This document shows, piece by piece, positions 27,201 through 37,300 of a DNA stretch of 64,000 nt; the stretch's first letter is position 1; every line of letters begins with the position of its first letter. The position numbers and the translations under genes were made by a program. Under the pieces are notes generated by a model, which made no database searches, had not been told where the DNA came from, and was given only the letters and a program-made list of their open reading frames with translations. Source of the DNA: Bugula neritina (Eukaryota; Bryozoa; Gymnolaemata; Cheilostomatida; Bugulidae); assembly GCA_964035545.1 (NCBI GenBank), contig OZ037769.1, positions 17,117,633 to 17,181,632 on the forward strand, read 5' to 3'.

Positions 27201-28473
27201 CTGCCTCGGATCAAACCATGATTATTTATTATTTGAATTTGACAATGCAATTTTTAAAGTTAAATATAGTCATTATAATATAATAATTTAGGGTAACTAT
27301 AAACTAACCTAAATTTACAAACCTTCACTTTACCCATTGAATGTTACCATTGCTAATTGACCAATATGAACATGGATATTAAATGCAATACTGATATAGG
27401 AATTGGAAGACCCTAAAACTCATTAATATACTAATACCTATGTTTATAATTATATTGTTATAGTTACAAATACATGATGAATGAATTTATTTATTATAGT
27501 AATTATAGAAATATTCTGAGTATGTAATAATATTTTATTAATAGATTAGGGCATAGCCACATAGGTAATAGCACTACGTAATGATAAACATGAAATTATA
27601 AAATAAACTAAACAGCAATAAATATGAATATAATTGAATAAGAACATAAATATGCAAATCAAAGTGTAAAAATCATAGTGAATATACATTTTAATATAGG
27701 TAGTAATTTTAGCTTAGACTTCACATGTTGCTTATATTTATATAGTGTTGCTTTATTTTAACTCTGACTCTTATTTAGATTGGTTAATGTTATTGTATTA
27801 GTGTGATTAATATTTAATAATAATAATTAATAATATTTAATGACAATAATATTTAATAGTTTATTGCACTATTATTATGCTCAATATCCTTAAATCACTA
27901 ATAAAAGTTGTTATGGTAAGTTGATACTAATGCAAATCAATTATTTAATCCTTAATTTAAAATTTGGAAAAATAATCTTTATAATTATCAACCTTATGAC
28001 TTTTTTGGGGAGCTAGCAAGATCCTAAAGACTTCATTTTAGTAACATGTAAAGAATTTACTATTCCTGACTAATTTACATTTGATTTAATTACTTTAAGT
28101 TTTCCTCTGCAGATCAAAGTCTTGCATTTCAGTGAGAAAGTATTAGTATATTTATGACTGAGAAAACACAATTCCAAACTGCAAAACAAGTAGCACATAG
28201 GTTAAGTTGCTGTTTATTCAATATTAAGATGGCAAACATGATAGCCATATGCATGCAGTTAGGATTTTTACTTCACTAAGTGGTTATCGGTAAAAGCGAG
28301 TCCAGTTTGAACGGCGTTTGATCTATTGATCTGTGCGGCTAAACACACACCTACATAGTACACAGTACTTGCTAACTAGTATCAAGCTAATATAATATTA
28401 ATTGAACATCACAGGTAGTAATACTATTGCTGCCAGCTTAGCCACAGGCTCAACTAAGGTTCTAGCAGCTCAA
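24275..28473 (+). CDS. Possible unrecognised gene, two candidate 5' exons
   Basis: A start in good context (aaaaATGG, 24275-24308, MASPCKTNSAK) ends at a donor (g|gtaggt) in phase 1. The open segment 28415-28473 (SNTIAASLATGSTKVLAAQ) has an acceptor (cacag), the matching phase and a consensus donor (gtaagc). Joined they give about 31 residues rich in small and polar amino acids. Nothing further was found that continues the frame with confidence, and the intron would be 4.1 kb, longer than others here. It may be chance. Confidence 0.2.
24446..25222. mobile_element. MITE-like element with 20-bp terminal inverted repeats
   Basis: The left end 24446-24465 (ttaaaggattgctctatctt) is the exact reverse complement of the right end 25203-25222. 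Both ends close on TTAA, as expected for piggyBac-like insertion. Subterminal regions also resemble each other in inverted order (both carry gtgacgt-aacgccag-type text). No transposase frame is present, so it would be non-autonomous. It contains a perfect E-box palindrome gtcacgtgac at 24654-24663. Confidence 0.6.
26716..27193. mobile_element. MITE-like element with 13-bp terminal inverted repeats
   Basis: Ends ccagttagacgct (26716-26728) and its exact reverse complement (27181-27193). A second inverted pair, attttttttattttggtac near 26784-26803 and ggtaccaaaataaaaaat at 27163-27180, lies inside. The right arm is continuous, while the left arm has about 55 extra bases between the two blocks. 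There is no coding capacity and no obvious target-site duplication. Confidence 0.5.
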
Positions 28474-29034
28474 GTAAGCCATTTATACCTTGATTTAAAT
28501 ATTTTGGTTCTTCACGTCGAAATTGCTGCCTGCTTGATATTGAGTGTAAATACTTTAATCAGTTTGCGTGTACAAGATATAATGGTAATCAATGCTAACT
28601 TATTTTCAACAGCTTTGTTAAATGGTAGCATTTATACTCCCTTCTCCGTTGGTGTAGGAAATAATCTTTTTCTCCAAGTCATTTCCCTCTCAGTTGCTTG
28701 TTGCAAATTATCTCAGAGCATTCTTCAGTTATCATTCTTACTTTTCTACTGAATACGGAATAAAACAGGCAAGTCTGTCTGTCTGTTTGTCTGTATCCAG
28801 CTTCATTCAGTTATTACAGTTACTCCTATCACTATACTATTTGGCATTTGAAAGTAGTGAATTTTCAAGCCAAGTTCTGCACATACACGTACATAGATAG
28901 GCTCATACATCAGTATCTTGTATAACATTTAGTGAAAATCACTCCTTAGTATGACTATCTGCAGTGAGAATACTCTGCTTTGATAGGTTCTAGAATAAGA
29001 CTAAGTTCCTAAAGCGCTCATACACTGTCTAAAG

Positions 29035-29216
29035 ATGGGGTGCACTCTGAGTGCTGAGGAAAAGGAGGCTATGGAGAGAAATAAGGCTATAGAGAAAGGA
29101 CTGAAAGAGGACGGCATGCAAGCTGCTAAGGATATTAAACTACTGCTGCTCGGTGAGATGGCATCTGTTACTAGTACTAGTAGTACTAGTAGTAGTAATA
29201 GTAGCAGTAGTAGTAC

Positions 29217-29248
<32 letters not shown>

Positions 29249-29264
29249 CTAGCAGTAGTAGTAC

Positions 29265-29299
<35 letters not shown>

Positions 29300-29357
29300 C
29301 TAGTAGTAGTAGTAGTAGTTCTAGTAGTAGTTCTAGTAGTAGTAGTAGTAGTAGTTC

Positions 29358-29413
<56 letters not shown>

Positions 29414-30585
29414 CTAGTATGAGTAAAGTAATGCAGTTACTTTAGTACCAAAGAACTGCATGTTAAAGTATTGCTGCCAGCCATCGATATGCTGTCTTGT
29501 AAAACATACTTTCAACACACGGAGATATTGATTTATGAAATATAGGCTTTTACATTTCACAGTGCGATTGTGTACATTGTATCTAATGTGTCTAATGTTA
29601 TGTAGATGTGTCTATTATTAACTCACTTAGAGTAAGTAGCTGTGCTCTACTTGCTCTACATGCATTTCACCCACTGTTTATTGGGACACCTCCCTAGCCA
29701 CCCCTACTTTCTCTCAACTTATTCTTATGTTTGCAGGGGCTGGAGAGTCTGGTAAAAGCACCATAGTAAAGCAGATGAAGTAAGTATGCAGCCCACTAGT
29801 CCAGTCCTCTATCACTTGGCCAATCATGAGCATTCTGTGCTCTGATTGGTCAATATTGTAATCTGGTGTATTCTCTAATCTTTGTGGGATTCTCACAACT
29901 TCCACCCCTCAGCGTAATGCTGGGAATTCTGGCAATTATTGGCTATGTCTTGGTGAATCGAGCTAGGGTAAGGGTGTAAGGTAGGGAGAGGTGTAGGGAG
30001 AGGTGTAGGGTAGGGGTGTAGGGTAGGGGTTTGGGGGTAGCTTTCGAATAGAGAGTTCTAAGTAGTGTTGAATTGGTCTGTAGTTCTACCTGTTCTGGCA
30101 GCATCTTCTGTCAGCTATCAGTTCTGTGCCCTCTTCCTTGTCCTTATCTTCATCATCTGGCAGCTGAAAAACCCCAGTTGTGTAGGAGAAGAGTTTAGCT
30201 AGAGAATTGTTGTGTATTTCGAGTGAGAAGAACTAAGTCTATGGAACAGACTAATGCTGCTCACAGACGACATTGATTTGGGAGAGGCAGTTGATTGCCA
30301 GGCAAAGGTTTAGGGCCCAGAGGGAGCTCTACTGTAGCTAGTACTACTCACTAAAACTCTAGTAATATCTCTAAAACTCTTTATAGTTAGCAGTATAAGA
30401 TTAGCTGTGGAGGTCAAAGTACTGTTCTATTGCTATTGCTAAAGACACGGTATTGATTGTTTTAATATCATTCGTTAACTTAATTTACTCTCTTCACTCC
30501 TCAGTACAGGCTCTGTCAACAGAATACCTTTATAACTCTAAGCTCATTCACATACAGCTGTATCCCCTCTCCCTCTCCCTCTCCC

Positions 30586-30641
<56 letters not shown>

Positions 30642-31218
30642 CTCCCTCTCTCCCTCTCTCCCTCTCTCCCTCTCTCCCTCTCTCCCTCTCTCCCTCTCTC
30701 CCTCTCTCCCTCTCTCCCTCTCTCCCTCTCTCCCTCTCTCCCTCTCTCCCTCTCTCCCTCTCTCCCTCTCTCCCTCTCTCCCTCTCTCCCTCTCTCCCTC
30801 TCTCCCTCTCTCCCTCTCTCCCTCTCTCCCTCTCTCCCTCTCTCCCTCTCTCCCTCTCTCCCTCTCTCCCTCTCTCCCTCTCTCCCTCTCTCCCTCTCTC
30901 CCTCTCTCCCTCTCTCCCTCTCTCCCTCTCTCCCTCTCTCCCTCTCTCCCTCTCTCCCTCTCTCCCTCTCTCCCTCTCTCCCTCTCTCCCTCTCTCCCTC
31001 TCTCCCTCTCTCCCTCTCTCCCTCTCTCCCTCTCTCCCTCTCTCCCTCTCTCCCTCTCTCCCTCTCTCCCTCTCTCCCTCTCTCCCTCTCTCCCTCTCTC
31101 CCTCTCTCCCTCTCTCCCTCTCTCCCTCTCTCCCTCTCTCCCTCTCTCCCTCTCTCCCTCTCTCCCTCTCTCCCTCTCTCCCTCTCTCCCTCTCCCCTCT
31201 CTCCCTCTCTCCCTCTCT

Positions 31219-31312
<94 letters not shown>

Positions 31313-34300
31313 GTTGTCCGCTTTTCACACCCATTTTCTGATTTCTTGTATAAATATGTACCTATAATAACTAAATTTTATTAGTGAAACTAACTACAGC
31401 AGCTGCAATGGCCCATATTTGAGATTAGTAGACTATCATGGGTTTATTAGTACAGGCTTGCACAGTTGCTCTGTAATTGAGCAAGAGAGAGAGTATTATT
31501 TGATGCACACTTGTTCTATCATTATCTCTATGTTATGATATTTAGTTTTAATTCAGCTTCTTACTCTGCTAGCCTACCTTGGTAATTAAACAAATCTGCA
31601 GGAATTACTAGATTAGAGTGATTGGTTGAAGCTCCGTGTTACTTCTACATTTATCCTTGTCAGTATAGTTGAGGGCTTCTCAACTTGTCATGGAATCAAC
31701 TCACAAGAATATAGAAACATAAAACAAGTAAATTTCTGCATTAAAGTGCTACTGACTCTTCCTTTCTAACACTGCTGCCATTATCAATAAATTCTCACAA
31801 ACTTATGGGTCTCTCATAATGTCAAGTTGCATTTGAAATATTTTAGTTTTCCTTTCTTTTGGTATTATTTTGCTTCACTTTAATACAATATGGCAGAAAA
31901 AGGAGTAAATGTTTCACTGCAACTTGTTTCTGCTTTTTCATCCACGTTTGACGACTACTGCACGATGTGTGAAACAATCAGGTAGTTGTGTGGAGCATGA
32001 CATTCAAATAGATTGACCTAAAGTCAGTGTTGCGTATCGTGTCAGTAAACAATGGGTGAGGGATGCTATTTTAGACACAGATTTTCTTTGTTAATTCTAA
32101 GCTGGTGGAGAATACTTGTTAGAATATGCCATCATATATAATTACAAGAATAGCTGAATATACTTCTTGGTAAACAGCAAGATGGACTCAATGTGTACTT
32201 GGTTGTGGAGACAACTGTAGGTCACACTTCGTTGGTTTCAACACGACAAATGGCTATTATGGTATTGAGATTTCTGTCAAGAAAAATAGGCTAGCTGGTT
32301 TCAATATTGGATAACGAGATGTTAAAATGGTAGTTAATAATAACTGTGGTAGTTAATAAAACATTCTGGATTTTTTATAATTTACGAAATATGGTCAGAT
32401 TCTATTCACTTTGAAAACTTTCAATAGCTTCATTTATATTTCTTTAAACGGCAAAAACCTTTTTAAAACTGTACTGGCCCTAATCATTGTATTTATCATC
32501 TAAAAGAGTCAGCCATGTTGTATAAAGCAAAACAATACTTGCTATTTCAATGTCATTCTAAAAATTTAAAAAGAATTATTTACACTTGAAATATAAATAA
32601 AATGTGAAGAATTTTTGGAAAAAATAGTGATTTTAACAGCCGGTGCTGGTTGTTTTATAAGTTTGCTGGTTCAAAACAGTTCATTACTCTTTTCGATATG
32701 GATGACGAAAGTAAGGATGAAAGACAGCTGATAAAGGAAGTCGGCCATGCCATGTACAAGGGTGATATCAAACGTTTCAGAGAAATTGTTGAAGACCCCG
32801 AGTTTTGTATCAATGCACAGGTTGCTGAAAATGCCCCTATTTTAATCTATGCTGTTATTCTTGGAAATTTGGAAATGGTTAAGGAAATACTGGCTCATCC
32901 GAACTTCTCCGCTTGCCAATCTATGATGGGACCAAAGGAAATGACCGCGTATCATTTCGTTAAAAAGGATAATTTGGAGTGCATCAAAGCTCTGTACCCA
33001 CTGTGCAAAGAATATCTGAATTTCTGTGGAGGAAAACATCACTTGAAGCCCTTGCAGTTGGCTATAAGAGAGGGCACTGCAGCTGTGGACGCTTTGCTCG
33101 GTTTAGGAGCTGATCCCACCGCCCTCCTCGACTCTGCTAACTCTGAGGTAATGGAAGAACTGCTCCGTCCCGACAATGAGAACAGTCTAGCACTTTTCAG
33201 GTATTTCATGTACCAAAGACTTCATCAATACCACGTCCTGCATTCTGGCTCGGACAGTCGAGTTTACTCCCTGCTTTATTATGCAATCAAGGTTGGACAC
33301 TGTAAAGCTGTCTGTGAGCTACTCAAACGTGGGGCCAAGGTCAATTATAAGATTCGACCCACTTTTGACAATGCCAACTTATCCAATGTAGCTATAAGGA
33401 ATGTTCAAGTAAGGAACCCCCAATACGGTGCCAAACCAGAAGACACTGTAGAGATAGCGTGGAGGGTGATTGAAGCCTCGGCTGAACCTCCCAGCTTCTT
33501 TGTCATTCTGGAGTTTTATACTACGCATCTGGCTCGTAAATTATCTTGCCTTGGTGCTGAGGAGAGACTGCCTAAACATCTCGTGGAAGGGCTCATGCGA
33601 ATCTTGGCTGCCGCATTCGCCAACACTCACTCTTTACAGAATGACGAGCTTATCAGCTACAATCGCAGTCCTTGTAACTTTGTGCTCATCAACTGTCAGA
33701 ACTCTCCTCTCCAGCAACTTGCTGCCAACAGTTTGAGAAGGCAGCTGCTAGAGAATGGACAGAATAACATTGCTGAGGCGTTACACTGTGAACGGATTGA
33801 TCCAGGGCTCCACTCCATGATTGCGATGGATAAAGTTAGAGACAAGTATTTAGAGCGTATTAGGGCCCATTTTTATAGAGATTAAACCAAGTATTTTGGT
33901 GAATAGAGTTTTACTTGGTTGTGTGTTATGTGACTTGACAGAATGTAGCGATACTGCGACATTAGCTGCCACTCCCCAGGACCATTTAATGCATTTTTAA
34001 TAATATTTCCTGTTGATACATAATAAATAATAGAGAAAATTTCATATAAATTTGTCGTAATGCTGTGATATTATTCTCCTGTGAAGCTAATGTACCCCAA
34101 GGTAAGTTTTCAAATTGACAGACTTTGTCAATTGTGCACATTTATTGTTTTAAGGAAGAGCTCTCAGCAAAAGACTTTTCATGAGGGTTTTATTATAGAA
34201 TATAAAGTAAGTTAAAAGTTTACAAGAACAATATAAAATCCATTTTTTTACCACCAAACTTTTACCTATCACTCAGTAAGCATATCACACAGTAAACATC

Positions 34301-37300
34301 ATATTAAGCATATCTCTCACTTTCCACTGTGTAACTCAGTAAATTGTGGTAAGCAGTGAAGCTGTAGCAATGTTGTTATAATCAATGTGCACAGTGGGCC
34401 ACCTCAGCTATTGTGTGGGTACAATAGCTGGAATATGATCATTCATACAGTAACTCTCAGTATTGCTAGCTCACTGTGCTGTTTACTATGAGGAAGAAAT
34501 GAGAGACTGGCATCTATTATCATCTCAATTCTCTAGAGTGGCTCTTCATGTTTTCAAACAATAGTGTACAATGAATAGTCTATAAACTAACACTAGCAGC
34601 AATCACACGCTGTCAGCATTCTCTCCCAGGCAGCAACATTCTCCTGCTACTCTGACCTCCTTTAGTATGTGTGCCTTCTTTCACCCTGTTTCCTTGTCTT
34701 GATGTAGCTTATTCTTATAGTGTTGACTGTTACCATAGCAACCACTGCTGTGTTGACTGTTACCATAGCAACCACTTCTGCGTTGACTGTTACCGTAGCA
34801 ACCACTGCTGCGTTGACTGTTACCGTAGCAACCATTGCTGTGTTGACTGTTACCATAGCAACCACTGCTGTGTCGACTGTTACCATAGCAACCACTGCTG
34901 TGTCGACTGTTACCGTAGCAACCACTGCTGTGTTGACTGTTACCATAGCAACCACTGCTGTGTTTACCAATACTGTCTCCAATGTTTACACTGCCCATGG
35001 TTGTGTAGGTTGAAATGTTATCAGGTTAAATATCCTTTCTTGTGTACCTTGTGGTATTTAGACTTCTCTCTGAAAGGTTGGAGCAGGCATTGGAGTAATA
35101 CACTTTACCTGCATGTCATCATTATATCATCATTATTATTCAACTATAATAGTCCTCTCAAGTTACAATACAGTAAACTTACCCACACATAGGATCTCAT
35201 TACAGTGTCATGCTTTGGTATTGTTGGTTCCTCCTAATCAGTTGGGGCGGGGTGTGGGACAGTGTTTCCCCAATCAGTTGGGGGCAAACAGGGTAGTGAT
35301 CACATGATTTCCTAAATTTGTATGCTTCTAGAATCATCCATGAAGGAGGTTTCACTCAAGAAGACAACAAACAGTACAGAGCTGTGGTATACAGCAACAC
35401 CATTCAGTCCCTATCAGCCATCATCAAGGCCATGTCCATGTTGAAGCTGTCCTACAGTAACGACGCTAGACAAGTATGGAGTTATCTCTCCTAGTCTGTG
35501 TACTATTACAGTGTGTCGAGTATGTACTATGTGGTGTAGTCTGGGTGAGGGGGTGGTGGGGGGAGCGTTGTAGTAATGAAGACATCCTTGCTGTGTGTTG
35601 TAGAGAGAAGGTGCAATGGTTCTAGATGTCATTGCCAAGATGGAGGATACAGAACCGTTTGGAGATGAGCTGCTGGTTGCCATGAAGAACCTGTGGAATG
35701 ATTCGGGGCTACAAGAGTGTTTCTCCCGGGCCAACGAGTATCAGCTCAATGACTCTGCTAAATAGTAAGCTGCCGCCATTCTCTAGTTGTATGCTGCCCG
35801 CTAGTCTCTAGTTGTATGCTGCCGCTAGTCTCTAGCACTATGGTGTGCTGCCTGTACGATGCGCTGCTTGCTGCTGCCAGTGATTTCTCTGCTAACATCT
35901 GGTGACTCATAAAGCTGTGAAATTTGCTAATTTTAATGGCAAATAGTTTTTTCTTGTTGAAATGATTTAATCAATTCTCTTTAAGTCTAAGGCTTAGTGA
36001 GTGGTACTCTCAGTGATAGTACCAGTGAGTGATACTGTACAGAGTTGTTGCTAGTGCAAAGCCATAACAATGTGTGACAAGCTAGTGTGTGTTCTGCAGT
36101 TTCTTAGACGCTCTGGATAGGCTGGGACAGCCCGACTACGTCCCAACCGAGCAAGATATTCTCAGAACCAGAGTTAAAACTACTGGAATAGTGGAAGTGC
36201 ACTTCTCTTTTAAGAATCTCAACTTTAAGTAAGTTTCCCTGATGTTAGAGTATGACCTGCGGTAACCATGGTAACTGCTGCAACCATGCCCCACTGTGTG
36301 AGTTACTAACCCTGGTATAACCTAACTTGTGCTAAGGTGACACCATGATGACACCCCTGTGCCAGTGTCATCATGGTGTCACCCTAGCTTATCTCCAAGC
36401 AGTTGAGACATGCCGTTGCTGAATTACAATCACCTGACAGGTCTTCACAAATGCTGTTTGGGTCATGGAGTGGAGGGCTTCTGTAATTGCGCTTCTTTGC
36501 TCATCATGAGATATTACCTTGACCTTAGGGCTCATCATGAGATATTACCTTGACCTTAGGGTTTAGACTAGTTAATGTGAGTCAGCCATTACTATAATAA
36601 ATAGCTGCATGCTGCGTTACCTATTCAACATATTACTATCTATGCATATCACAGGTAAAGGTAAGTACTGAACATATTACTATCACTATGCATATCACAG
36701 GTAAAGGTAAGTACTGGACATATTACTATCACTATGCATATCACAGGTAAAGGTAAGTACTGAACATATTACTATCACTATGCATATCACAGGTAAAGCT
36801 GATGTAAGCTGAGAACTGCTCTTTAAAGCCAGGTGTGATAGAGTTGACATTTGAAATCAATATCTTAAATGAAGTAATTATCACATTAAACAGAGTGTAA
36901 TCATAGTCTCCCGTGTAGAGCGGTGGTATTGATTGGCTGCATTGGCTTGACAATAATGTAGCCAATCATCCGGTTTTTCAACTCTCGGCAAATTGCTCAT
37001 CTTGACCTCTTAAGATTACACAGGAAATAACAGCCTCTCTCTGGCCTCCTTTAATTTCTCTGTCATTCAAACTACGACTATATAGCTGAATTCCTATTAA
37101 GTTCCAATGGCTGGACGACACAACAAATAGTTATCAACATGGTTGTGTCTGTTCTCTCTTCTAGATTGTTTGATGTCGGGGGTCAGAGGTCAGAGCGGAA
37201 GAAGTGGATTCACTGTTTTGAAGACGTCACGGCAATCATATTCTGTGTCGCTATGAGTGAATATGATCAGGTCCTTCACGAAGATGAGACTACGGTAAGT

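Larger units (their letters stand above)
22526..28400. other. Gene-poor interval
   Basis: About 5.9 kb of AT-rich DNA with no exon chain that I trust. It includes two E-box-like gtcacatga words (22736-22765) upstream of the minus MS4A-like gene, runs of degenerate 'actcatactgatagtaa' text, a perfect hairpin at 23659, an inverted-repeat element at 24446-25222 and a second at 26716-27193. A possible ATG exon lies at 24275. Confidence 0.5.

Noticed and set aside
28402-28752. 116-residue plus open frame
   Set aside because: A frame of this length is expected by chance in AT-rich DNA of this size; only its first part (28415-28473) has splice-like borders.
30453-31367. Open frames of 250-300 residues on both strands ([10 protein letters not shown] and REGERERG type)
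   Set aside because: They are translations of the CT/GA array in Galpha-o intron 2, with no start context, splice support or non-repeat sequence.
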